64,000 bases of DNA. It comes from Cryptomeria japonica. Lineage: Eukaryota; Streptophyta; Pinopsida; Cupressales; Cupressaceae. Location: assembly GCF_030272615.1 (NCBI RefSeq), contig NC_081405.1, positions 653,376,920 to 653,440,919 on the forward strand, read 5' to 3'. Position 1 is the first letter of the stretch, and the number at the start of each line of letters is the position of its first letter. The position numbers were made by a program, and so were the translations under genes. This document shows, in pieces, positions 12,452 to 24,996 of the stretch. Below the pieces are notes generated by a model. It saw nothing but the letters and a program-made list of their open reading frames with translations. It was not told where the DNA came from and ran no database searches.

Positions 12452-13130
12452 ATTATAGTAGTTTGAAATCCCCTAACCAGGTAAGCCCTAACAAGTTTAG
12501 TGTAATTCAAATCTTCTAACTAGGTGGTCCATTAGCTTGGATTTCAAATCCTCTACCGAGGTTACTCCTCACTGGGTATTGCTTCTAAAAAGGCATTATA
12601 GTCAAGCCCTTAATTGGGTGGTCCCTAACAAGATCTGTTCTTAACATGACTTTTTGTAAAGCTTTAACAGGCTTGGCTCCTAATAGGGTGAACTTCAGAA
12701 GAGTTCAGATAGTTATCTTGTAAGTCTCATCTCACCATGATTTTTTCCCATTTGGGTTTCCACGTCAAAATATTGTGTCAAGTGGTGAATTATTTTGTGG
12801 TTATGTTTACTATGGCTGATTTTCTTAACTGCTTAATCCACTTTGATAAGTTTTGATAATAGACAATAATATGAAATGAGGTTTTACATATGTCAGTAAA
12901 AGTATTTGAATGTTTGTGAGTTTCAAGTTGTTTACTGTTAATCTGTTGTAATAGTCAACCGATTTATCTTGACAGTGATATTGCATTTATAGTTCAGTGG
13001 TTTAACTTGTCAATTTATAGTTACTTTGAAAGGTTGATTATGATATTGGTGAAAGTTTATATCACTTTTCTATCTACTGATTCACCCTCCGCTCTCAGTA
13101 GTTGACTGGATCCTTATTCTTTCGTCATAC
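12452..13130 (+). repeat. Related LTR fragment in inverted orientation
   Basis: Read on the minus strand, this stretch repeats the copia B LTR landmarks in order: the GAGAGCGGAGGGTGAATCAG block near 13080-13105, then ACGTGGAAACCCAAATGGG near 12745-12770, then the LTR body. It is a related but distinct LTR, truncated at 12452. The two LTRs are therefore head to head. Confidence 0.7.
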
Positions 13131-14190
13131 CATCAGTATCTCTATATGACCTAAGATCCATGATTTTTGAGCTCTTCAAGTTTGATGGTGATGCGAATTA
13201 TAAATTCAATTAGGAAGGCTTCCGTTTACGCTTGTGGCTGTCATGAAGTAGAAAACTCATGACTTGTTAAACAAACTATAGGAAACCAGAGTGGTGGGAG
13301 GCAACTAGACGCACAATATCCATGGCCCATGTTCCCCTGGTAATAGTCTTGGTGACTTATGGCATTACTATTTAAAAATGGTAGCTAGACAATGTAGTGC
13401 TAGACAAGGTCATGTTGGAGTTCAACATCGCCTATTTCATAGTGTATTTGTTCCGTTATTTGTCATTTGTAACATGGAATGCATTGTTAATGAGGAGATG
13501 CCATTACTATGCATGATATACTGCCTAGGCTCTCATGGCCCTTCCCCATGTGGTGGAGGTCACAAGTGCTTGCTAGAACATGTGGTCTTTGTTGATGTTT
13601 GCAATACCCCTAGAGGCTCTAGAGATTGTTAGGAAAATTTATGAAAAGACTTGTGTGGATCTTGGTTAAAAGAGGTGAGTTGAGCCTTGAAGGTATTACA
13701 TAGTTCTATGTTGATGTTGACAAGGAAGACTACAAGCTTGATGCATTTTGTGATCTCTACATGAGACTTGCTATTTTTTAAAGTGTTATCTTTGTTAATA
13801 CTAGATGAAAGGTTGATTGGTTGAATGATAAGATGAGATCAGACTACAATCACACTATCTCAACTACACAAGGTGATATGCATTAGATATAGGGGACAAC
13901 AATAGAGTCTATGGAGGGTGATAAAGGCAGTAAAGAGACCCTCAAGAATGCAATGAAATTCAATATGGATAATGTATGGGTTGCTAAACTATTTGAGGGA
14001 GGATTGCATGACTGTGCAGTATGTTTCACAATATGGTGCTAAAATGTGATGGTATCAAGCATATGAAGAGAGTAAATGAAGTGTTTGAATAATTGTTAAG
14101 TTTTATTAAATCTGATGTGCTTTGGAGAAGACTCATTCAGAGTGTCCGTGAATAGATTTATGAGACATGGTTTGGTTTCAAGTAGGAGAT
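13131..14190 (+). pseudogene. Degraded copia-like internal sequence
   Basis: Just after the LTR fragment a weak primer-site-like stretch is followed by a Gag-like N-terminal signature (FDGDANYKFN near 13180-13215). The rest to 14180 has no long frame on either strand. It ends with a purine tract (14181-14190, AGTAGGAGAT) against an LTR start at 14191. I cannot show that both ends come from one element. Confidence 0.45.
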
Positions 14191-14210
14191 TATTGAATGC
14201 GAAACCCTAC
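14191..14210 (+). repeat. Copia C 3' LTR start, split by E1
   Basis: Twenty bases starting TATTGAATGC follow a polypurine tract and match the start of the LTR at 55610 (TGTTGAATGT). The last five bases, CCTAC, are the E1 target site. The LTR resumes at 49368. Confidence 0.7.
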
Positions 14211-15665
14211 TGTAGATAGGAATCTGGAAATCATCAAAGCAAATCGAAATTAAACTAGCTCAATCACAAAACCAGATTGCAATGATAACAAAACCTACAA
14301 ACATTCAATAGAGATATGGAAATGAAACATTCAAATCAAATGCAAACCATCGCAAACATGAATGTCTCCTCGATGATTCTCCATTGTCCTTCTTTCTCCT
14401 TCAAATAGCTTTGTTTTGTGGATCTCACCTTCAAGTGCATAAGCATAATGTGAAAGCAAGATTGACAAGACGGTACCACAAGAGTATTAGAAGTGTGATT
14501 GATTTGGGGATTCAAAAATGTGATCAATTGGGATCTTTGATTGAAGAAATTCATCCAATTTATAGACAAATTGGAGAGATGACAAGATTAGCATGAAGAG
14601 ATTTGAAAGGAAATTTCAAATCAAGAATAACAAATATGACAAATTATGACAAGATTGACATGTAAAATTGATTGATTGACAAATTATGAAAAATTATGAA
14701 AAATTGCTGTCATTCCCATGAAATTAGGAGAAATATTAGAGAAAATAGAAAATTAGATGAATTAGAAATTAGGAAATTAGAAAATTGATGAAAATTAGAA
14801 AATTAGGAATTAGGAGAAATTAGTAAATTGGAAAATTACGTAAATTAATTAATAATTTTTCATTCATTAATTAATTCACAAAGAGAGGAGAAATTAGTTA
14901 GCCAATTAAATACACATTTAATTGTGACAAGAAGACTTAGGATAAACAAATAAATTATTAATCCTAGAGGAAAAATGACAAACAAGGTTAAATGAATAAA
15001 TCATAAAACCCTAGAAGATGAATTAGAAATGCAAGGATGACAATTAGGTCTTGATGTAGGATTGATTTGATCATGATTCTGACTTGATAAAAGACCAATG
15101 CTGATAAATGATTTGATTGATAAATGTGCCAATTGATGAGGAACAATGACTAATTGATCCAAATTGACATGATTGAGAAGGACGACGATCGATGACGAAT
15201 CGGTGACAAATCAATTGCAAAATGACGAGATTGAGGAGAGGACAAGGATTGATGACAAATCGATCACAAAATGACAAGATTGAAAATGACAACGATCGAT
15301 GACAAATCGATCGCAAGATGATAAGATTGATAAGAGGACAAAACCCTAATTCCATCATCGATTAGGATTGGCGATGTCCAAAATGAAATTGAATTGACGA
15401 TGTCAAAGTATGCCAAATGAGCACGCACATTGATGCGACAGGATAAGATCAACCAAAATCATGACTAAAGATTGTTATCGACAAGACCAAATTCGAAAGC
15501 AAGACAAATGAAGAATGCAGAAGAATGACTCGATGCTCGCAAATGATAAAGACCAAGTGTGCAACATAGGAGAAATGTTAATGCGATGCAAAAACCCTAA
15601 AATAAGGCAATGCGCCAATGTTAAAGTATGACTCCGCAAGCATTGACCATTTTTAGACGTCTACA
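14211..15665 (-). repeat. E1 3' LTR
   Basis: Begins TGTAGATAGG and ends GTCTACA. It matches 47841-49362 with many substitutions. Compared with the partner it has one copy rather than three of a 49-bp unit (near 14660-14705) and a private duplication of about 33 bp near 15085-15120. Confidence 0.93.
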
Positions 15666-15682
15666 TTTTGCCCCTCTTTGAG
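15666..15682 (-). other. E1 polypurine tract
   Basis: The minus strand reads TCAAAGAGGGGCAAAA against the 3' LTR. E2 has the same tract at 28473-28490. Confidence 0.85.
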
Positions 15683-15949
15683 ACAATGCGATTCTAAGCA
15701 TTGTTTCAAAGAACAATAATGCAAATGCCCCAGACACTAATAATGACATATGCATGCCCCCTCGAGGAATTGGCCGGAAACATCTAGAAAAGAGGCCAAT
15801 TGATCGATAAGAATGATAGAACATGATAGGAGCAAACAAACTGAAAATCGGGGATCAGATGCATAAATGGCAAAAAATTGAAGGTGCAAAAGCCCACGAC
15901 CAGCATAAGATGGAGAGAGTGCACGTCCATCTATGCACTAACAAAGATC

Positions 15950-15957
15950 TATAAATG
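15950..15957 (+). promoter_or_regulatory. Putative TATA box of the E1 opposite-strand PMD gene
   Basis: TATAAATG on the plus strand, 90 bp before the proposed ATG at 16040. E2 has the same octamer 103 bp before its ATG (28782-28788 region). The matched position in two diverged elements supports a real promoter. Confidence 0.65.
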
Positions 15958-16039
15958 AGACAAAGAGAGTGAAAAGAGCTCATTTGCACTAGCCAAAGTG
16001 GAGGATTTGTTGCTCTAGAAAAGGATGCTTGTAGAGAGA

Positions 16040-18302
16040 TGGCAAACATTCCAATGGCAGATCACCTAGGGGAACATGTATGCACCTACAGATGACCAGA
16101 CGACGCGGGAGCAGTGGTATGTATCTCAAAAACCCATATTGTCAATTTCATGAATTTAACTTGCTTGCGGGACATTGCAGGGCCCACAGGGAATGAAAAG
16201 AATGACTTTTACGCCTGTGTGGGTGCATCCTGCGCTTGTGTAGGGCACATAGGCACAAGTTGATGCTACACAGGCGTAGAATAGGGTACACAGGCACAGT
16301 TGTGCACTAGGAACCCTAATTTGACCAAAAACAACATGCAAATGATCCCGAAAAGGGGAATAAGGGTAGGATAGGTCAAAATAGATAAAGAACACCCTGA
16401 TTTGTGGATGAAATGAGGAAATGCAACCCATAGGAGCAAACCCTAAAACTAATAAAGTGTGCCCCAATTGTGATGCAGAGTCGACAGTATCCACTGATTA
16501 TGCGGGAGAATCGACCTGACTGCTTCATGTTACGACATAGACTTAGGAGCATAGACAGAGATACATTAGCAAAACTTGGAATATACTATATCACATTCAT
16601 GCTCAAGATTAGGGCAAACACAGGACTACTCACTGCATTGGCAGAGCGATGGCATTCAGAGACCTCCTCATTCCATCTAGCGATTGGAGAGGTGACTGTG
16701 ACACTAGAGGATGTATGGCGTATCCTCCGCATTCTGATTCATGGGGAGATGATAGAGTATGACCCAATGATAGGGAGAGATGCTTTGTGTAGATTATTTG
16801 AGTGCGACACAGATGATTTGGATATTGTAGAGAGGGAGATTGGCTGGGAGACCATGGCATCAGAGTATGATCGACGATATGTAGTGATAGCAGTGGTTAT
16901 ATCATGCCTACTAGCAGGAGACAAATGAGGACATGGATTCCCTATTGGATGGGGAAGAGTGCTGGAGCAGATGGTGACAGAGGGGACGGTGTACGCATGG
17001 GGACCATGTGTGCTTGCTATGCTATATTTTCAGTTGCATTAGATAGCATATCAGGGGGTGCAGACATTGAGCTGTGGAGTCACATTGTTACAGGTATAGG
17101 CATTTGAGCACATAGCCATATGTCGACCGATTGTAGAGAGACAGGTATTACCACATCGACCATATGTGTACTTCTATGGGGGAGCATTGAGACAAGGTCC
17201 TTTCAAATAAATATTGTATTGGCGACATGAGCTAGACAGATTGAGAGAGTTCACATGGAGGCCATATCTTGATTGCCCTAGATGGTCAGATGATAGTGAG
17301 GAGCTACTGTATTGCAGACAGGAGAGATACCTGATTGGGTGACTAGTGAATCACCAAAGAGTGATTGAGATGTACTTGCCAGAGAGAGTCAGATGACAGT
17401 TTGGAGAGAGGTAGGACGTACCTAGAGGGACTGCACACTTTTCCCGATCTCACAAAGAGACGAGTCAATGGGGGAGGATGATTCAACCACACATAGCATA
17501 TGTTGACTTCACACAAATATAGAAGAGATAGTGGGATTGGAGATCAGATGTGGTGGACACTGGGACGACAGAGGAGTATGAACGATGGTTTGCATGACGA
17601 CGGCTTGTGCCATTGACAGATCCTGATATTCCAGTACCTAAGAGACAGGAGGACTTCCCACTCACTGGAGAGGAGGAGGGAGATGATGAGGATAGAGAGG
17701 AGGATGAGGATGGAGAGGATGAGGGGGATGATGAGGATGGAGATGATGAGGATGAAGATTATGAGCCAGATTCAGCCGATCAGGAGTCATTGCAGGATAT
17801 ACCCATAGAGCTGGAGACAGCTAGGATAGAGGAGATGGAGATGTGCAGGGCTACCATAGCGAGTCAGCATTATCACATTGCGACATTAGAGAGATAGAAT
17901 GCTATCTTGAGGATAGAGCATGATCAGTTTAGAGCAGAGATAGCCAGATTGACAATGGCTTGAGATACCGTGATAGCCCAGGCACAACAAGAAGGGCAGA
18001 GAGTCACTGAGTATATTGGGTTGATTAGGGATGCTAGTGTAGGTGAGATGGCATAGATGTTGGTAGAGACCAGAGAGGAGATACGCCATTGGAGGACACT
18101 ATATGAGAGTGCAGTTCCACCAGAGTAGAGAGCAGCGTCATATCGGGCACGATCGAGAATAGAGAGCAGGCCACGTTCGCGGAGGTTAGGGAGTAGCATG
18201 GGGGTGAGTGGACCTATGAGACCACCATAGCTAGGACCTAGGGCAAGAGGGACATCATCCTTGAGACATGGCAGGGATGAGGAGGACAGAGGGAGCACCT
18301 AG
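16040..18302 (+). pseudogene. E1 opposite-strand gene: plant mobile domain (PMD) protein, two exons
   Basis: Exon 1 is 16040-16117 (26 codons, one TGA at 16094). The donor is GTATGT at 16118 and the acceptor TGATGCAG ends at 16478. Exon 2 runs 16479-18302 in one frame. Exon 2 begins with a plant mobile domain (PMD, also called aminotransferase-like): the block ALAERWHSET..FHL..GE.TVTLEDVWRIL is clear at about 16634-16735. A very acidic Asp/Glu repeat lies at 17660-17770, followed by a helical, probably coiled-coil C-terminus and a basic tail. About a dozen TGA/TAG stops but no frameshift are seen. The gene runs opposite to gag-pol, with its own TATA and intron, and converges on integrase. PMD proteins are known from plant genes and transposons; their role inside retroelements is not established. 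Confidence 0.82.
16209..16299. repeat. E1 intronic motif array (ACACAGGCGCAG-type, 21-bp phase)
   Basis: Five copies of a 12-bp motif start at 16209 and 16230 (as CTGCGCCTGTGT) and at 16247, 16268 and 16288 (as ACACAGGCGCAG). Most copies carry one or two changes, mainly CpG to CpA/TpG. Spacings are 21, 17, 21 and 20 bp. The array lies wholly inside the intron of the PMD gene. The same motif forms the array at 47630-47724. Confidence 0.85.
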
Positions 18303-20112
18303 TGACAGAGGCACGTGCTCCTTATGATGGAGACATATGTAGTTTGACATTTTGTAGTCAGCCTACGGGCCTTACTTAGGACAGACAGTCCAATTTTGTA
18401 CTCCGATATTATTTTGATATATGATATGATATGCATCGATATGATGGGATGCAATGTGTTATGACTTATAGTTATTTTCCATGTATGGATGGCTTATGCA
18501 CTATTGATGTACCATTGTGGAACATGTATGGATATATTTTTATGTGTTTTTGATGCATTTATAATATGAAATGGATAAAATGCTTGATATAATGCAAATG
18601 TACTAACCAATGAATGCAGGATGTAGCTTATGTGTGTGGAGATCAGAGAATGAGACTGAACTGACAGAAGAAATGCTAGTAAGATGAAATGAGACAAAGG
18701 ACAGTTAGAGACGAAGAAAAACTTGCTTTCACTAATGCACTTTGTAGGTGAGAACCTTTATTTAATGTAGCAAAATGGATACATAGCATCATGGCATTGA
18801 AGGCCAGAGCTGAAACGCAACCCTTTTTGCAAAAGACAGACACATCGCACACAAGGAATGAGTGAGGCATCCTAGGGTGCATACATCAAGGGTCGAGGTA
18901 TGTGCAGCGTTCACAAAGCAAACGTACTTATCACAGACACCCAATGATATAGTTGCCCTAGTTTGTGACAAACATTCCACAAACAACAAACACAACAAAA
19001 ACCAAAAGGGACCATGAACCATCCCGGTCACTCTAAATCACTCAGTGACCTCATCAAGCAACATAGAAACATGATCGAAGATAAATCAATAAATGATAAG
19101 ACTTGCTAATTCCAACAAGTCAAACAAACATCTTGATCTTCATTGTCAAAAGTTGAAAGTGTTGATAGGATGATCATGCTGTCTAGTTTCAGGACATGCG
19201 GTACCCCGTCTAAGACAGGACATAGTATGATTTCAAGTATACCACACCCTGTATAAGACTCATGATAATGTGCCAAGGACGAATGATATTGATGTTGATT
19301 GATTGACATGACAATTTTAATCAGTTTGAATGTCTGGTTTGATTGAAAATGTTCATATGTGAATGCGTGATTTCATTAAAGCACAATGTGTGATTGCGTG
19401 TTTTTGGAATATGCTCAGCGATCTGTCTATGCACAAAGGGGATTTTTTTTGTTTTGCTTTTCAATTTTTTACAATTTTTTTGTGTTCATTTTTTCAGGAC
19501 TTTATTTGACTTTTTAGGGATTATTTCAGGACATTTTTTGATTTTTAGGGATTATTTCAGGACATTTTTTGATGTTTTTGGATTTTTTCAAGACATTATA
19601 TGATTTTTGTTTGGATTTTTTCAGCACATTATTCAATTTTCTTGGATTTTTTCGGGACATTATTCAATTTGAAAGTTCCAATGATTGATCATGACAAGGG
19701 TAATGCACCCAATGCACATATGAAAGACATATATAGAGACCAGGACCGAAACATATGCACAAGAAACTAGAGTATGCAAGACAATGATGTTGACCAATCA
19801 CAGGCCTGAAACAGAACATTGGGTTAGGACAAGGATAGGCACGATAAACTTGTAGAGAGAAAGCATAGCTAGAGGTCATGATAGATGACAGAGCAATGAT
19901 CTTTTTACACATGGTGCCTGTTTGCTAGGTTTTCACCATGGTACTTGCCCAAAGTGCCTGTTTGCTAGGTTTTCACTAGAGGGCGAATCATTTTTCTTTA
20001 CTTTTTTGTTCTTTTTCTTTTTTTCTCTTTTTTCACTTTTTTTGTATTTTTTGAGCTTTTTGATTTTTTTATATTTTTTCAGGATCATATTTGAAGAACT
20101 GTTGATAGAAAA
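18303..20112. other. E1 spacer between convergent PMD gene and integrase
   Basis: No coding sequence is apparent. Segment 19480-19665 contains T-rich tandem repeats of roughly 35-45 bp around GGATTTTTTCAGGACATT. A pyrimidine run occupies 19990-20090. The phrase TGTTTGCTAGGTTTTCAC occurs twice (19920-19975), and a relative is in E2 near 34005. This is where the two opposing transcripts would end, so the T-rich blocks may contain their 3' ends. Confidence 0.6.
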
Positions 20113-21300
20113 TTATGCCCAGTACTTGCAAAGGTGCATGCTATTTATAGGATCTGACAAAGGTTCACCTTCTGAGGTGGCAAGCTGATATGCCCCCGAG
20201 CCATAGGCTGCAGTAACTATGAAAGGCCCAACACAATTAGGTTCAAACTTGCCTTTGATGATGTCAGTAGATTGTGCATTCTTGGGGTTTGCCTTTAAAA
20301 CCAGACCTCCCACTTCGAAGTGTCACCCTTTGACCTTCTTATTATAAGAGCGACGAAGATGGTTTTGATATGCTTGCAAATGTGTCAGGGTTGTCTGATG
20401 TTTCTCATCTAACATCTCAAGCTGATGCAACTGAGAGAATCTATGCTTCTCATCATCAATCAGATGTTGCAAGGAAACACGCAAAGAAGGAATCTCCACT
20501 TCCAAGGGTAAAATGGCTTCCACACCATACACCAAGGAATAAGGTGTTGCACCAGTAGGTGTGCGGATAGAAGTACGATAAGCCCATAGTGTTGGATTCA
20601 ATTGTACATGCCAATCCTGACCACCATCATTGACAACCTTTTTTAGGATCTTGATAATGGTTTTATTTGATGCTTCAGCTTGACCATTACCCTGTGGATA
20701 GTACAGACTAGAGAAACGATGTTGGATGTGAAACTTTTCACAAAGTTCCTTGACATCTTTATTCTTGAATGGATGGCCATTATCTGTGACTATGGCGAGG
20801 GGAACCCCATATCTGCATATGATATAATTCAATAGCAATTTTGAAATTTGCACACCAGTGATATAGGTCATGGGGATAGCCTCGATCCATTTTGTAAAAT
20901 ACTTTGTGGCCGTAATGATAAACTTGTGTCCATTTGCAGATGTCGAGTGAATCTTGCTAATAAGATCCAATCCCCATTGAGAAAAGGGCTACGGAGATAT
21001 GATAGAATGAAGCTCTTGGGCTGGCGCATGAATGTAATTTCCATGGATTTGGCATTTGTAGCACTTCTTAACAAAATCATGAACATCCTTTTCCAAAGTG
21101 GGCCAATAATACCCAGCATGAATCAACTTTTTGGCTAAGCTCAGACCATTGAAATGGGCCCCACATATACCATCGTGAACCTCGCGTAAAGCCATTTGTG
21201 CTTCATCAGAATCCAAACACCTGAGGAGGGTATGGTCAAAGGAATGGTGGTAAAGGGTGTCGACAATGATGACATATTTGGCTGTCTGTCGGATGAAGGC
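20113..21300 (-). pseudogene. E1 integrase
   Basis: Same frame as the RT. The N-terminal HHCC zinc domain lies in 20989-21216 (H...H...CYKC spacing), and the core DD(35)E domain in 20323-20970: WGLDL, VTDNGHPF and the Glu in QGNGQAEA are all visible. The C-terminal domain (20113-20313) has GPFIVT and AYQLA blocks. Integrase joins element cDNA to chromosomal DNA. Stops at 21301, 20989 (TAG where E2 has Trp) and 20323 (TGA where E2 has Arg) inactivate it. Confidence 0.92.
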
Positions 21301-23547
21301 TCAGCGTTGGTTAGCGGAAAGGTTAGGTGGTAAAGTTTGGGATTTCAAATATTGATAGACGTCATTGTACCACAGGGAGTTAGGACCAACAAGAACACAC
21401 ATCACATCTGCTGTCAAAATTTCAAAAGAAGGGACAAGCAATTGTTTGACCAAAAATTCACATTTATCCATATTGTGGGGCATATTTAACATGGAAGCAA
21501 TCGTAGCCATCACATCTGCCAACTTGTTTTGAATTCTTGGAACTTGACTGAAATGGATAGCTGTGAATTTTGTCTTGAAGAAATCTACCATATGCTTGTA
21601 GGGAGTAAGCTTTTCATCTTTTGTGTCATAGTCATCATTCACTTGACGAATGACTAATTGAGAATCTCCATAGACTTGCAAATGTGTGATGTTCCAGTGG
21701 ATCGCTACTCAGAGTCCTATGACCAGAGCTTCATATTCTGCAATGTTATTGGTACAATGGAAAGTTATTCTGTAGGATTTGGGAATAGCATCACCTTGAG
21801 GGGTGACAAAAAATATACCTGCTCCGGACCCGAACTTGGTATGGGATCCATCAAAATATAACTTCCATTCATTAGAAGATGTGAGAGAAAAGACTGATTC
21901 ATCCAAAAAAATGGTCAACATGGGATGATCATCATAAATAGGAGCCTCTGCAAGTTGATTCGCTATGATTTGTCCTTTTATTGCCTTTCGCTCCATGTAC
22001 TCAATATCAAACTCACTGAGGATCATAACCCACTTTGCTAGGTGACTCGTCAAAGCTGCCCTACTAAGCAAGTATTTCAAGGGATCAATTTTTGCAACTA
22101 GCAATGTCTGATGACTTAACATATAGTGTTGAAGCTTCTGTGTTGCAAAGACCACTGCTAAACATGCCCGTTCAATACTTGAATAATTCAGCTCATAGCC
22201 CACTAGTGTCCAACTGATATAATAAATAGCCCACTCTTTGCCTTTCTCATCCTGTTGGGCCAAGAGAACTCCTAGTGCCATTTCAGTTGCAAAAATATAC
22301 AATATAAATGGCTTTCCTTCTATAGGAGGCATTAGAATAGGTGGCAACAACAAATAGTCCTTAAGAGTTTGAAATGCTGATTGACATTGCTCAGTCCATT
22401 TAAAAGCGACTCCTTTATGCAATAAATTCTGGAATGGATGACATTTGTCTGCCAATTGAGCTATAAATCAACGGATTGACTATACCTTTCCTTGCAGACT
22501 TCTTAGTTGATGGAGATTGGAAGGAGGAGGCATATCCATTATTGCTTTAACCTTGGCAGGGTTGACTTCAATGCCTCTGTGAGAAACAATGTACCCTAGT
22601 AATTTGCCAACTGTGACACCAAAGACACACTTCTTTGGATTGAGTCTGAGCTTGTAGGTCTCCATTCGGTCAAAGATCGGGCCCAGGATGGCTAGATGAC
22701 TATCTCTTGTGATAGATTTGCATAATAAGTCATCAACATAGTCCTCCATCAAAGTATGCATGAAATCATGGAAAATTGTTGTCATAGCTCTTTGATATGT
22801 TGCTCCAGCATTTTTAAGACCAAAGGGCATCACATTCCAGCAGTAAGTACCCCAAGCACATGTGAATGCAGTCTTATGTTGATCTTCAGGAGCAATGCGA
22901 ATCTGGTTATAGTCGGAGAAACCATCCATCAATGAGAGCATCTCATATCCAGCAGTCATGTCAACTATTATGTCTATATTTGGCAGTGGAAAGTCATCTT
23001 TAGGGCATGCTTTATTGAGATCCCTAAAATCCATACAAATTCTGATGCCCCCAGTTACTTTGCTAACTGGTACCAAATTTGAAATCCAGTCTGCATAATC
23101 AATGGGTCTGATAAAGCCCACATCTAGTAATTTTTTTAGTTCTACCTTGACCAAGAGAGCCACCTGGGGATGCATCTTTCTAAGTTTCTGTTTGACAGGC
23201 TTGGCATCTACTTTTAATGGCAAGTGATGAAGGACTAATTCTGGATCAAGGCCAGGCATATCTGCATAGGACCACGCAAAACTGATCTTTTTCTCAAGAA
23301 AGAAATTGACAAAATCTATCTTTTCCTGTTTTGATAGAGAAGCAACAAAATGAATGACCTTAGGGTTGTCAGGTGTACCCAAATTTATTTCTTCAGTCAT
23401 TTCCACAAGCAATGTTGATTTATCCTGACTTGACAAGGGTACGTCCAATCTTCCACCTTTGGGTGCCTCAGAGAGGTTTTCACCCACAGGTACGTCTTTT
23501 ATTTTTACTTTTTCATGGTCGGAGAGTGCCTTACGGTTTTCACTCAA
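21301..23547 (-). pseudogene. E1 reverse transcriptase, RNase H and archaeal-type RNase H
   Basis: RT occupies about 22700-23300 with FRDLNKACPKDDFPLP, MPFGLKNAGATYQR and catalytic YVDDLL (near 22725-22745). RNase H follows (22455-21950), then a second, archaeal-type RNase H (21880-21480; YFDGS, AEYEAL, YGDSQ blocks). Two RNase H domains are diagnostic of the Tat group. All segments are in one frame. Stops at 22480-22482 (TAG; Gln in E2), 22468-22470 (TGA; Arg in E2) and 21709 (TGA; Arg in E2) kill it. No frameshift is seen. Confidence 0.93.
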
Positions 23548-24996
23548 AGACTTATCTTTTTGATTTTATACTTTTTCTTTTCTTTTTTCACTTTTATGAC
23601 TAGAAGATGGAGTTCACTCCCCAAAATATGCTATGGAATCCAGATCAATAGCAAATCCTACCTTATGATCACCTTGTGGTATGCCTTCCCATAGTCCAAG
23701 AAATTTTGCAATTGCTTCATCATTTTGAAAACAATCCAATGTGAGTGGTTCTTGTTGGTCATGTTGGATAAGTTGCAGATAGACAAGGGGCATGTCATCA
23801 TCGGTTTTAAGGAGGGAGAGGGCCGAGATGGTAAAGATGTAAACGTTCATGGTATCACTGTCTGAACTGCTCACATCTGATTTGGAGCTGGGATCCCATA
23901 ATGACTCTATCCAAGCATTAGGACATGTTTTAGGAGGGGGAGTTATTTCATGTTTGTCTTCCATGGGCAAATCATCAGGGTCAAGGAAAACATTGTCAAG
24001 GGCATAGGAGCTAGAAGAAAAAGAACTCCACTCCCATTCATTGGAATCAGTTTCGGGTCGGGTATCCTCAGGTGTTGTTTCATCATTAGAGTAACGCCCC
24101 TTTCTACACGTGGTCATTTTGGTAGACGAGGTTCCAATTCGCAATGGTACAAAACCTAACCCTAAAGTTGGAGGTCGCATCTTGGGTATAATAGGTTCTA
24201 GCCTTCCTTTCTTGTCAGGGCCTAAGCCACTGCAGCTATCATATCCTTTCTTCTACAGCATAGTAAATCCTTTGTCGTACTGCTTCACTGGCAACCTGAT
24301 AGGTGGGGTCTCAATTGGATCCTTATAAAGCCAATCTATGACATCATCATCCAAATTTTCTTTGTCAAGTTCACCCCATCTTGTAAATGTAGTGGGGGGC
24401 TAATATTGAATGACTATCTTAGGTTCCTTTTGCAACAAATGTGGTTTGCCATGTGATTTTGGAGAGATTGGTAAATTCCCAATGAGGAATGTTTGAGCCA
24501 TTGAATACTCTCCGCATCCTTGGTCCTGTATTTTCAATTTACCTTTGACAGCTTCTAACAATTCATTAGGATCCACATAGCTATGTGAGTGGGCCTCTCT
24601 ATTAACTGGGACTTGCTACTGCGGGGAATCCTTTAGAGTAGCACAAAATTGAAATGGATTAGGATCTCCTGGAATTGTTATCTCAGTTCCATTGTAAGGA
24701 TATTTTAAACATTGATGATAAGTGGATGGAACTGCTTTCATTGTGTGGATCCACGGACGGCCAAGAATCATATTGTAAGGGAGATCGAGGTCTAGGACCT
24801 GCAGGAAAGTGTTTTCTTTCACTGGACCAACTCTGATAGGAAATGTAATTATCCCTTTAGATGGGCGCTCAGCATCATCATATGCTTTGATTGTTATTCT
24901 TCTGGAAGAATCAATATCATTTTCTGTATAACCAAGACCAATGACCACTCTCAAGGTACAGATGTTAAGACCTGCTCCGCCATCTATCAAGACTCG
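23548..24996 (-). pseudogene. E1 protease, G-patch and linker
   Basis: The retropepsin-like protease starts at 24990 with LIDGGAGLNIC and continues to GRPWIH (about 24750), the usual length. The active-site triplet is D-G-G rather than D-S/T-G. Then follows a degraded G-patch (GYDSCSGLG, near 24225-24250) and an acidic Ser-rich linker to the RT. Stops lie at 24616, near 24400 and 24253, at 23614 and near 23570. The G-patch is a glycine-rich nucleic-acid-binding module; E2 has a better copy at the same place. Confidence 0.85.
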
